Shown here one piece after another: positions 7,531 to 14,465 of a DNA stretch of 32,387 nucleotides; within the stretch, counting starts at the first letter, position 1; each line of letters opens with the position of its first letter. Below the pieces are notes generated by a model. That model was not told the origin of the DNA, made no database searches, and saw only the letters and a list, made by a program, of their open reading frames with translations. Made by a program: the position numbers and the translations under genes. Origin of the DNA: Planctomycetota bacterium (GTDB lineage Bacteria > Planctomycetota > Phycisphaerae > Sedimentisphaerales > Anaerohalosphaeraceae). The DNA lies in assembly GCA_016873215.1 (NCBI GenBank), contig VGXU01000028.1, positions 1 through 32,387 on the forward strand, read 5' to 3'.

Positions 7531-8040
7531 ATGGACGGCAAAGGTTTTTACAACCGGTTCTCGGAACAACCGCTGTGCAAATTCGGGCCGGGCGGCGAAT
7601 TTATTCAGGAATTGTCCGAAAAGACGGCATTGTCCAAAACTCCGCCGCCTGCCAATCCGCTCGGCAAGGTGCTTGAGGTGATCGCGGAAATGATTGGCGC
7701 GGTCGTCGGGCCGGAACTGCTGATGGATTCCGTGCAGCAGGACAAGGCTGTGAAAACGCAATACTATAACTCCGAAGTGGAGAAAACGTCCTATGGACAC
7801 ATTCAATCAGGATTCAGTCATCATCACGCCCCGTCAACTGTCCGTACTGCAGGAAATCGAAGCGTTTCAGGCCAGACAATGTTATTCGCCGACGATGGAA
7901 GAACTGGCCCGTTCGCTGGGTGTAAGCCGTCCCACAGTATTCGAGCACATCGCAGAGCTTCGCGAAAAAGGTCTGGTCGAACCGTCCTGCGGGAAAGCAC
8001 GCTCTTTACTTCTCACGGAACAGGGCAAAAAACTGCTTAA
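7531..8040 (+). CDS. Uncharacterised protein running into lexA in another frame
   Basis: The open frame is 169 aa from the ATG at 7531, with GAAAGG at 7516-7521 as a good ribosome binding site. Residues 1 to about 88 look like real protein: a hydrophilic start, PPPANPLGKVLEVIAE and IGAVVGPELLMDSVQQDK. After about residue 88 the frame enters lexA, which begins at 7793 in a different frame, and the translation becomes Ser/Arg/His-rich, typical of an out-of-frame shadow. A 248-base overlap with a conserved gene is implausible. A lost stop codon, a frameshift or a sequencing error near 7780 is more likely. No known domain is recognised. Its position suggests co-transcription with lexA. Confidence 0.45.
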   Translation: MDGKGFYNRFSEQPLCKFGPGGEFIQELSEKTALSKTPPPANPLGKVLEVIAEMIGAVVGPELLMDSVQQDKAVKTQYYNSEVEKTSYGHIQSGFSHHHAPSTVRTAGNRSVSGQTMLFADDGRTGPFAGCKPSHSIRAHRRASRKRSGRTVLRESTLFTSHGTGQKTA

Positions 8041-8446
8041 GGATGCCGTCGGCGACAACGCGTCTGACGGCGACAATGCTTTTATTCCGCTGCTGGGATG
8101 TGTCAGCGCCGGCTACGGCATCGAGGCCGCAGCAGACAACCAGATTCTGGGGCTGACGGAGCTTTTCGGACGGACGGGTGATTTGTTCTCACTGCGTGTA
8201 CAGGGTGATAGTATGATTAACGCCGGTATCGTCAACGGCGATTACATTATTTGCAAGTACTCCCCCACCGCTGAAAACGGGCAGATTGTTATCGCCCTTT
8301 TGAATCAGCAAAAAGCCACAGTGAAGCGATTTTTTCGGGATAAACGAAGTGTCCGCCTGGCTCCGGAGAATGACGTGTTTGAGCCAATATTTTGCACAGA
8401 TTGCCAAATCCAGGCGATTGTGCTTGGACTGATTCGACGGCTCTAA
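7793..8446 (+). CDS. lexA: LexA repressor
   Basis: A protein of 217 aa. The N-terminal winged helix-turn-helix spans about residues 10-75 (SPTMEELARSLGVSRPTVFE, then HIAELREKGLV). The C-terminal S24 peptidase domain has the self-cleavage bond Ala106-Gly107 in GCVSAGYG, nucleophile Ser140 in VQGDSMINAG, and general base Lys178 in ATVKRF. It should repress SOS genes and cleave itself when stimulated by RecA on single-stranded DNA. GGAG about 10 bases before the ATG supports the start. The operator of this lineage is not known to me and I could not find a convincing operator upstream. It is preceded by an uncharacterised gene that overlaps it in another frame. Confidence 0.95.
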   Translation: MDTFNQDSVIITPRQLSVLQEIEAFQARQCYSPTMEELARSLGVSRPTVFEHIAELREKGLVEPSCGKARSLLLTEQGKKLLKDAVGDNASDGDNAFIPLLGCVSAGYGIEAAADNQILGLTELFGRTGDLFSLRVQGDSMINAGIVNGDYIICKYSPTAENGQIVIALLNQQKATVKRFFRDKRSVRLAPENDVFEPIFCTDCQIQAIVLGLIRRL

Positions 8447-8457
8447 TCGTCCCAGAG

Positions 8458-8498
8458 AAAAAAAGCCTCCCGGTGAATTTGTTATCCGCCAGGGAGGC
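8458..8498 (-). terminator. Terminator-like hairpin pointing to the minus strand
   Basis: gcctccc (8465-8471) pairs with gggaggc (8492-8498). The T run is on the minus strand (complement of seven A at 8458-8464); no T run follows on the plus strand. It sits just after lexA but is oriented for a minus-strand transcript from the 8500-8800 region, where no convincing gene is seen. Confidence 0.5.
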
Positions 8499-8725
8499 CC
8501 GCCAAATAAAGTCGAGATTTATCGAACCATAAACCCATGGATGTCGTCATAACGGCTATATATCTTATCTCGATTTTCCCGCTTTTTCTTAATAGGAAAA
8601 AATCCGGAATTTTCAGCCGAAAATTACCCATCCGACAATGGAAAATATATGCAATTTGAAATCCATCGGGTATTTTATCCGTAATTTTGGGGATACTTCC
8701 CTGTTTGAACGCGTGTGATTTGAAT
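8499..8725. other. Intergenic region before ispG
   Basis: AT-rich, with no credible gene on either strand. It contains a 7-bp hairpin aattttc-agcc-gaaaatt at 8608-8625, which on the minus strand is followed a few bases later by six T. With the terminator-like element at 8458-8498 this hints at minus-strand transcription but does not prove it. Confidence 0.4.
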
Positions 8726-8754
8726 TTGCCTTGCTGTCTCAAATAGTGTAGAAT
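8726..8754 (+). promoter_or_regulatory. Predicted sigma70-type promoter of ispG
   Basis: TTGCCT at 8726-8731, a 17-base spacer, TAGAAT at 8749-8754 with TG directly before it. Transcription would start near 8761, about 40 bases before the ispG ATG. Confidence 0.6.
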
Positions 8755-8801
8755 AGGGGTTTTACAATAAACCTTATATAAATTATTCAGATACTTGTTA
8801 T

Positions 8802-9860
8802 ATGATACCAAAAAGAAAAACCCGGTGTGTCCAGATTGGTTCTGTAAAAATCGGCGGGAAAGCTCCGATTCTTCTCCAGTCTATGACCAAAACCGATACT
8901 ACCGACGTCGCCGGTTGTCTTCGTCAGATACGCAAGCTGGCACAGGCCGGCGCCGGGCTGGTTCGGATAGCCGTTCCCACCCGTGCCGATACCGAGGCTT
9001 TCGCTAAAATTGTAAGCCGGTCTCCTCTACCGCTGGCGGCCGATATCCATTTCTCGCCGGAACGGGCGATAGAAGCCATTGAGGCCGGGGCGGTAAAAAT
9101 ACGGCTGAATCCGGGCAACATCAAAAATAAAAATGACATTCACCGGATTATCGACTGCGCCAAACGGCACCATATTGCTATTCGCATCGGTGTCAATGAA
9201 GCCAGTATTCGCGACTTGAAACACGATGTTAAAACAGACCGCCGGGTCTCGCTGATGCTCAACGAGATGACCGGTTATGTCCGCTTGTTTGAACGGCGGA
9301 AATTTGAAGCCATTGTACTCAGCGCCAAAAGCGCCGACACCGTTCGCACCATAGAAATTAATCGACTCCTCAGTAAAACGTTTGACTATCCCATCCATAT
9401 CGGCCTGACACACGCAGGTCTTCTGGAAGACGCACTTGTACCTTCCGCTGTTGCAATAGGAACGCTTCTTGCGGAGGGTATCGGGGATACGGTACGAGTC
9501 AGTATCGCCGGCGATCCCGTACAGGAAATTGAAACCGGAAAGCAAATTCTCTCTTCGCTGGGACTGTATCGCGGCCCAAAACCCGAATTGACCGTCTGCC
9601 CCACCTGCGGACGTTGTGAAGTGGACGTCGTCGGGCTGGCCCAAAAAGTACGAAGACTCCTGATGAAGACGAATAAACCCATTCGTGTGGCCGTGATGGG
9701 CTGTGTTGTCAACGGCCCCGGCGAGGCGGCGGACGCGGATTTGGCGATTTGCGCCGGAAGTAAAAAAGGATTTCTCTATAAAAACGGCAAAAAAATCGCC
9801 GCCGTCGAGGAAAAAACCCTGCTGGGCGCACTGTCGGCGGAAATTGAAAAAATAAAGTGA
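8802..9860 (+). CDS. ispG: 4-hydroxy-3-methylbut-2-enyl diphosphate synthase
   Basis: A protein of 352 aa, the normal size of the short bacterial form (also called GcpE). It converts methylerythritol cyclodiphosphate to HMBPP, the penultimate step of the MEP isoprenoid pathway, using a 4Fe-4S cluster. The N-terminal TIM-barrel part shows [25 protein letters not shown] and KIRLNPGNI. The cluster ligands lie in [11 protein letters not shown] and in [16 protein letters not shown] near the C-terminus. A clear promoter lies upstream. Downstream, instead of another gene, there is a fragment of an unrelated glycyl radical enzyme. Confidence 0.95.
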   Translation: MIPKRKTRCVQIGSVKIGGKAPILLQSMTKTDTTDVAGCLRQIRKLAQAGAGLVRIAVPTRADTEAFAKIVSRSPLPLAADIHFSPERAIEAIEAGAVKIRLNPGNIKNKNDIHRIIDCAKRHHIAIRIGVNEASIRDLKHDVKTDRRVSLMLNEMTGYVRLFERRKFEAIVLSAKSADTVRTIEINRLLSKTFDYPIHIGLTHAGLLEDALVPSAVAIGTLLAEGIGDTVRVSIAGDPVQEIETGKQILSSLGLYRGPKPELTVCPTCGRCEVDVVGLAQKVRRLLMKTNKPIRVAVMGCVVNGPGEAADADLAICAGSKKGFLYKNGKKIAAVEEKTLLGALSAEIEKIK

Positions 9861-9861
9861 G

Positions 9862-9972
9862 CGATACAGACGCCAGATAGCGCGTGTCGCGGGGTATAGC
9901 GATTATTTCAACGATTTAGGGCCGGATTTGCAGAACGAAATTATCGCCCGAACTGAACAGCAGGGATTTTAA
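9862..9972 (+). pseudogene. C-terminal fragment of a glycyl radical enzyme
   Basis: Right after ispG, in another frame, an open stretch without a start codon reads [18 protein letters not shown] followed by [12 protein letters not shown] and a TAA stop. RVAGYSxYF is the glycyl radical loop of pyruvate formate-lyase-like enzymes, and the following DL..LQ.EII.RTE is the conserved end of those proteins. Only the last 35 or so residues remain; everything upstream is ispG. It is too short and startless to be a spare-part protein of the YfiD kind, so a leftover of a deleted gene is the best reading. The recognition rests on motif memory, not on a search. Confidence 0.6.
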
Positions 9973-9985
9973 CTTTGCATTTTTC

Positions 9986-10014
9986 TTGCAATCCTGTCCC
10001 AGCCAAAATATACT
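9986..10014 (+). promoter_or_regulatory. Predicted promoter of tRNA-Arg
   Basis: TTGCAA at 9986-9991, a 17-base spacer, TATACT at 10009-10014. Transcription would begin near 10021, about 24 bases before the mature tRNA. Confidence 0.65.
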
Positions 10015-10044
10015 GTGTTCCCATTCGGATGAGATTCCAAACAA

Positions 10045-10118
10045 GAGCCTGTAGCTCAATTGGATAGAGCATTGGTCTACGGAACCAAAGGTTGGGGGTT
10101 CAAATCCCTCCAGGCTCG
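10045..10118 (+). tRNA. tRNA-Arg (anticodon ACG)
   Basis: Complete cloverleaf: acceptor gagcctg with caggctc, D stem gctc/gagc, anticodon stem ttggt/accaa with loop ctacgga giving ACG, T stem ggggg/ccctc (one G-T pair) with loop ttcaaat, discriminator G. CCA is not encoded. It reads Arg CGN codons after A34 modification to inosine. Confidence 0.95.
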
Positions 10119-10130
10119 GTTTTAGAAAAG

Positions 10131-10168
10131 AAAAGCCTGCCGGAATTTAATCCGACAGGCTTTTTTTT
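10131..10168. terminator. Intrinsic terminator, probably bidirectional
   Basis: aaaagcctgccgga (10131-10144), a short A/T loop, then tccgacaggctttttttt. It has a 13-bp stem with one mismatch pair and eight T on the plus strand, ending the tRNA-Arg transcript. The opposite strand ends in a T-rich run as well and can serve the minus-strand MFS gene that stops at 10201. Confidence 0.85.
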
Positions 10169-10200
10169 GTTTGCTCTGGTACTTTTGAGACTTAGACGCA

Positions 10201-11451
10201 TTACGCTTTATGATGCGGCGGTTTAAGTGCAAAGACTGTTATCGCCGCCAAAACCAACAGGACGCACGCTCCATAATAAGCAATCGCAAAGGTTTTGTGG
10301 ATGTCATACATCTTCCCGGCCAGGAATGATAGCATAAAGCCGCCAACACCCCATGCGGTAAAGACCAGGCCATAATTGACGCCAAAGTTTTTCAGACCAT
10401 AGAAATCTTTGGTCAACGACGGAAACAAGGCCAGATTCGCTCCGTAGTTGGCTCCAATCAGGGCGGACAAAACAGAAAGTACCGGAAGCGAAACCAGCAT
10501 AGTCCCTTCACGAGCTCTGGACAAAAGAATAATGGATATAGCCTGAACGACAAAACAGAGAAATAATGCGGCCTTTCGCCCGATCTTGTCGCTGAGCGTA
10601 CCGGCAATAATGCGGCCGGCGCCATTACCGACAGCCATGATCGCCACCAGAACCGCTCCCTTTTCAATTTTAGCCTGCAAGGATGCTATGGCGGCCAGTT
10701 TTGAAATAATCATCAGTCCCGCTCCCGCCCCGCAAGCATACAAAAACCAGATTAGATAAAACTGAGGCGTACGGAGCATTTCAACGGCGGTAAAATTTTC
10801 TTTCTTTACAGCGGCATTGGCAGAGGGAGCAGGCACGGCACCTGCGGCGACATACCCTGCCGGCGGAGTTTTCAAAAGCTGCGCCAGTATTACCACGACA
10901 ATCAAAAACGCCACGCCCAGAATAAAGATGGCATTGGAAATCTCATAGGTGGCAATGAGCCATTTGCTCAAAGGTGCTGTATAGACCGACGCAAGGCCAA
11001 ATCCTGAAACAACGATACCCGCAATCAAGCCGGTTTTCCTGGGGCCGAACCATTTGACGGCCGGAGGCGTGGCGGAGGCATAGCCAAAGCCGATGCCGGC
11101 GCCGGCCAGAATGCCAAAACCAAGGATATAGCCCATGGGCGATGTAGTCCTGCTGGCTATAAAAAATCCCAGGCCAATCAGAACGCCGCCGATGGTCGCC
11201 ACAATCCGCGGACTGATCTTATCCTGCATTCGTCCTGCGGGAACCATCATCAGTGAAAAAACCAAGCAGGCGAACATGTACGGCAAAGACTTGTCTGTTT
11301 CCGTCCACTGCCATTCCGGGGGTACATTCTTACTGATGACGCTCCATGTATAAAGAATTCCCAGTGCCAGATTGATGCCCATTCCGGCAAACGTGACCCG
11401 CCATCCATGATTTTTATCGGCAGACAATGACCCGCCTAATGATTGGTCCAT
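10201..11451 (-). CDS. OFA-family MFS transporter
   Basis: A protein of 416 aa with about 12 hydrophobic segments. The N-terminus WRVTFAGMGINLALGILYTW and the region around NVPPEWQWTETDKSLPYM match the oxalate/formate antiporter (OFA) branch of the major facilitator superfamily, as does YASATPPAVKWFGPRKTGL. It probably moves a small carboxylate across the inner membrane. It follows acs on the same strand, 64 bases away, with an intrinsic terminator between them, so co-transcription would be only by read-through. The adjacency suggests uptake or exchange of acetate or a related acid; the substrate is inferred from the neighbour. Confidence 0.88.
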   Translation of the reverse strand: MDQSLGGSLSADKNHGWRVTFAGMGINLALGILYTWSVISKNVPPEWQWTETDKSLPYMFACLVFSLMMVPAGRMQDKISPRIVATIGGVLIGLGFFIASRTTSPMGYILGFGILAGAGIGFGYASATPPAVKWFGPRKTGLIAGIVVSGFGLASVYTAPLSKWLIATYEISNAIFILGVAFLIVVVILAQLLKTPPAGYVAAGAVPAPSANAAVKKENFTAVEMLRTPQFYLIWFLYACGAGAGLMIISKLAAIASLQAKIEKGAVLVAIMAVGNGAGRIIAGTLSDKIGRKAALFLCFVVQAISIILLSRAREGTMLVSLPVLSVLSALIGANYGANLALFPSLTKDFYGLKNFGVNYGLVFTAWGVGGFMLSFLAGKMYDIHKTFAIAYYGACVLLVLAAITVFALKPPHHKA

Positions 11452-11470
11452 ATCTTAATCCTTTCATCAT

Positions 11471-11502
11471 AAAAAAGCCGGGCACAACTGTTTGTGCCCG
11501 GC
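11471..11502 (-). terminator. Intrinsic terminator after acs
   Basis: The minus strand reads gccgggcacaa, a 4-base loop, ttgtgcccggc, then six T (forward 11471-11476). The stem is a perfect 11 bp. It begins 14 bases after the acs stop and before the MFS gene. Confidence 0.9.
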
Positions 11503-11515
11503 ATGGTTTTAGAGG

Positions 11516-13498
11516 TTATTTGCCGCGTCCGGCAACGAGTTTTTCTACGACACTCGGATCGGCCAGCGTGGTGATATCGCCAAGGTTTGAGGTGTCTTTT
11601 TCGGCAATCTTGCGAAGAATCCGCCGCATGATTTTGCCCGAACGGGTCTTGGGCAGAGCGGGAGCAAACTGAATCGCCTCAGGAGCGGCAATGGCGCCGA
11701 TTTCCTTGCGGACATGATTAATCAATTGCTTCTTGAGATCGTCACTTTCATGGATGCCTTCCTTCAGAGTAACATAAGCATAGAGCCCCTGTCCCTTGAT
11801 TTCGTGGGGAATCGGGGTCACCGCGGCCTCGGCAACCATCGGATGACTGACCAAAGCGCTTTCGACTTCGGCGGTTCCAATGCGGTGACCGGATACATTG
11901 ACGACGTCGTCGATTCGGCCCATCAGCCAGTAATCGCCGTCCAAGTCGATACGGCAGCCGTCACCGGTGAAATAGAGATTTTCAAACATGGTAAAATAAG
12001 TATCAATGAAGCGATCGTGGTCGCCCCACATAGTCCGCATCATACCCGGCCAGGGCTTGCGAATGCACAGCTTGCCGCCTTCATTGCGGTTACATTCAGA
12101 GGCGTCATCCCGCAGCACAACCGGGTCCACACCAAAGAACGGGCGACTGGCGGAGCCGGGCTTGAGTGTCATACAGCCCGGCAGCGGCGTAATCATAAAT
12201 CCGCCGGTTTCCGTCTGCCACCAGGTATCCACAATCGGACAGCGGTTGCGGCCGACTTTTTCATAGTACCACATCCATGCTTCCGGATTGATCGGTTCAC
12301 CGACAGAACCCAAAACACGCAGCTTGTCAAGTTTGTATTTCATAACCCATTCCTCACCCATACGCATCAGGGCACGGATGGCGGTCGGAGCGGTATAAAA
12401 TACCGTCACGCCGAATTTGTCACAGATATGCCAGAAACGTCCGGCATCCGGATAGGTCGGAACGCCTTCAAACATAATCGAAGTCGCGCCGTTGGCCAGC
12501 GGACCATAGACGATATAGCTGTGGCCGGTGACCCAGCCGATGTCGGCAGTGCACCAGTAGATATCATCGTCATGAACATTAAACACCAATTTATGTGTTA
12601 GAGAAGCCTGCATCAAATAGCCGCCGGTGGTATGAACCACGCCTTTGGGTTTTCCGGTTGAGCCGGAGGTGTAGAGAATAAACATCGGGTCTTCGGCATT
12701 CATCGGCTCGGCCGGGCAATTCGCGGATGCTTTGGCCATTTCGTCATGATACCAGACATCACGGCCGGCTTTCATATTACATGGGTCTTCGCTGATTTTG
12801 GCTACAACAATCGTCTTGATCGTCGGGCATTTTTCCGCGGCTTCATCGGAAATAGCCTTAAGCGGTATATGCTTTCCAGCACGATAGGAGATGTTCGAGG
12901 TAATCAGCATCACGCAATCGGAGTCATTGACGCGGTCCTTGATGGCATCGGCGCTGAAGCCGCCGAAAATAATCGAATGAATCGCGCCGATTCGCGTACA
13001 GGCCAGCATCACAATCGCCAGCTCCGGCACCATCGGCATATAAATCGCAACGCGGTCACCGCGTTTGACGCCCTTGGATTTCATCACATTGGCGAATTTG
13101 CAGACTTCTTTGTGCAGTTCTTCGTATGTATATTTTTTGACGGCATCTTCGGCTTCGCCCTGCCAGAGAATCGCGGTCTTTTTGGCAATCGGCGTTCCCA
13201 GATGCCGATCGAGACAATTATAAGAAACGTTAAGTTGGCCGTCTTCAAAGCAGGTGTGTTTAATCGTCCGACTCTTGGTGTTCCATGTGTATTGAAGACC
13301 TTTGGTCGGCTTCTTGAACCAGTGTAATGTCTTGGCCTGTTTCAGCCAGAAACCATTGGGGTCTTTGATGGATTCTTCCCACATTTGCTGGTATTGCTTT
13401 ATATCGTTGATATAAGCGTTGGACTTGATGGAAGCCGGAGGCGGAAAAACGCGGGTTTCCTGCATCAGCGATTCCATACCTTTTTTAACCTCTGCCAT
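11516..13498 (-). CDS. acsA: Acetyl-CoA synthetase (AMP-forming)
   Basis: A protein of 660 aa from the ATG at 13498; an in-frame TTG at 13522 is less likely. It activates acetate to acetyl-CoA through acetyl-AMP. The adenylate-forming motif YTSGSTGKPKGVVH, the segment DTWWQTETGGFMITPLPG and the C-terminal lysine motif PKTRSGKIMRRIL are present. The last Lys is the catalytic residue regulated by acetylation in characterised homologues. GAAAGGA lies about 13 bases before the ATG, a little far. It is monocistronic by the terminator at 11471-11502, and followed by an OFA-family carrier. Acetate assimilation is the likely role. Confidence 0.95.
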   Translation of the reverse strand: MAEVKKGMESLMQETRVFPPPASIKSNAYINDIKQYQQMWEESIKDPNGFWLKQAKTLHWFKKPTKGLQYTWNTKSRTIKHTCFEDGQLNVSYNCLDRHLGTPIAKKTAILWQGEAEDAVKKYTYEELHKEVCKFANVMKSKGVKRGDRVAIYMPMVPELAIVMLACTRIGAIHSIIFGGFSADAIKDRVNDSDCVMLITSNISYRAGKHIPLKAISDEAAEKCPTIKTIVVAKISEDPCNMKAGRDVWYHDEMAKASANCPAEPMNAEDPMFILYTSGSTGKPKGVVHTTGGYLMQASLTHKLVFNVHDDDIYWCTADIGWVTGHSYIVYGPLANGATSIMFEGVPTYPDAGRFWHICDKFGVTVFYTAPTAIRALMRMGEEWVMKYKLDKLRVLGSVGEPINPEAWMWYYEKVGRNRCPIVDTWWQTETGGFMITPLPGCMTLKPGSASRPFFGVDPVVLRDDASECNRNEGGKLCIRKPWPGMMRTMWGDHDRFIDTYFTMFENLYFTGDGCRIDLDGDYWLMGRIDDVVNVSGHRIGTAEVESALVSHPMVAEAAVTPIPHEIKGQGLYAYVTLKEGIHESDDLKKQLINHVRKEIGAIAAPEAIQFAPALPKTRSGKIMRRILRKIAEKDTSNLGDITTLADPSVVEKLVAGRGK

Positions 13499-13717
13499 GT
13501 GAACACCATTTCCTTTCAGCAAAAAAAACAGTCAAACTCCCCCCTCACGTTTAAGGGGTTTTTCAGAAACGCCATAAGTTATTCGTAGTTGTACCAAATA
13601 TCAACAAAAAAAGTGCAGAAATATGTTCCGTGGACACGCATATTCAGGAATTGTTATTGCCGATTTTAACTTGTTCCATGACAATACTTTATGAATCTTA
13701 CGCAATTTTCTATTTGT

Positions 13718-13746
13718 TTGAAAGATTGGGGGATGGCCGGTATAAT
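13718..13746 (+). promoter_or_regulatory. Strong predicted promoter of the LigD-PE-like gene
   Basis: TTGAAA at 13718-13723, a 17-base spacer, TATAAT at 13741-13746. Transcription would start near 13753, which places the true start codon at 13789 rather than at the far upstream GTG of the open frame (13630). Confidence 0.75.
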
Positions 13747-13788
13747 AATCGGGGAAATCAGCGTTTGGTAAATATTAATGCGACCGAA

Positions 13789-14157
13789 ATGACAAATCTT
13801 TCCGACAACTCGTTTGTGATTCAGGAACATGCCCGCCCAGAAGGCGTCCACTGGGACCTGATGCTTCAGTTTCAGGATGTCCTCCGGACGTGGAGATTTT
13901 CTGTCCCGCCCCAACAGATTCAAAATGAACCCGTTCCTGCGGAAAAAATCGCCGACCATCCATTACGTTTTCTGTCCTACGAAGGGCCGGTACAAAATAA
14001 TACCGGTTCAGTAAAAATTGCCGACAGGGGAAATTTCACGCTCTCCGAACAGACTGAAAGTGGAATTTCATTTGAGGTGACAGGACAGATTCTCAAGGGG
14101 AAATTCCAACTGCAGTTTCAACAAAACAATCTTTGGTTATTGTCTCGCATCGGGTAA
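13789..14157 (+). CDS. Standalone LigD 3'-phosphoesterase-like protein
   Basis: A protein of 122 aa from the ATG at 13789, chosen because the promoter at 13718-13746 excludes earlier starts. FVIQEHARPEGVHWDLMLQ matches the core of the LigD N-terminal phosphoesterase domain (LigD_N), where QKH and LHYDFRLE carry the catalytic His and Asp residues. Here the Arg of that motif is Met. VLRTWRFSVPP, IADHPLRFLSYEGPV and VKIADRGNFTL follow in the family order. In full LigD proteins this domain trims 3' ends during end joining; standalone versions with WDLML exist in Planctomycetota. No ligase or polymerase domain is nearby. Activity is uncertain because of the Arg change. A four-codon ORF overlaps the start. 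Confidence 0.75.
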   Translation: MTNLSDNSFVIQEHARPEGVHWDLMLQFQDVLRTWRFSVPPQQIQNEPVPAEKIADHPLRFLSYEGPVQNNTGSVKIADRGNFTLSEQTESGISFEVTGQILKGKFQLQFQQNNLWLLSRIG

Positions 14158-14201
14158 CGTCGAAAGCTGGCGGTCATGAATACGCGATAGCGCAAACACA
14201 G

Positions 14202-14257
14202 AGGCAGTTGCGTTTCGCTCAGCAGGAGGAAATGATACAACTGCATACTGCCTTTTT
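14202..14257 (+). terminator. Long-loop terminator with an alternative pairing
   Basis: aggcagt (14202-14208) can pair with actgcct (14247-14253), which is followed by a run of T to 14257. Alternatively gcagttg (14204-14210) pairs with caactgc (14238-14244). The two folds exclude each other. It probably ends the LigD-PE-like transcript. Confidence 0.45.
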
Positions 14258-14465
14258 GATCCCGGATTTCCCAGGTAAATCCGTGCAAAATAATGCGATT
14301 TTTCACTGAAAAAACTTTCAGATAAATATAAAATATCTTTTGTTTATTCATGGCAAATTTTATATTCTATTGAAACATGAGGCTCAGCGGCGCAGCTGAG
14401 CAACAAAATGTAAATGTATATGGGAAATCCCAGAATAGACAAGAATAAAAAGGGAGGTATAAAAC
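14258..14465. other. Leader region of the S46 peptidase gene
   Basis: No gene is supported. A weak promoter match is TTGTTT at 14340-14345 with TATTCT at 14363-14368. A 7-bp hairpin gctcagc-ggcgca-gctgagc lies at 14382-14401. GGGAGGT just before 14466 is the ribosome binding site of the peptidase gene. Confidence 0.4.

Noticed and set aside
8482-8811. 109 aa minus-strand frame between lexA and ispG
   Set aside because: Starts at TTG inside the ispG start, has no ribosome binding site, and its end lies in a terminator stem; composition is not protein-like.
13536-13566. Plus-strand hairpin cccc/gggg followed by five T upstream of acs
   Set aside because: Only four G-C pairs with a ten-base loop, and there is no plus-strand gene that it could end; acs is on the other strand.
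14118-14351. 77 aa minus-strand frame between the LigD-PE-like gene and the S46 peptidase
   Set aside because: It has an ATG but no ribosome binding site, overlaps the end of the LigD-PE-like gene and matches nothing I recognise. A gene fossil is possible but not supportable.
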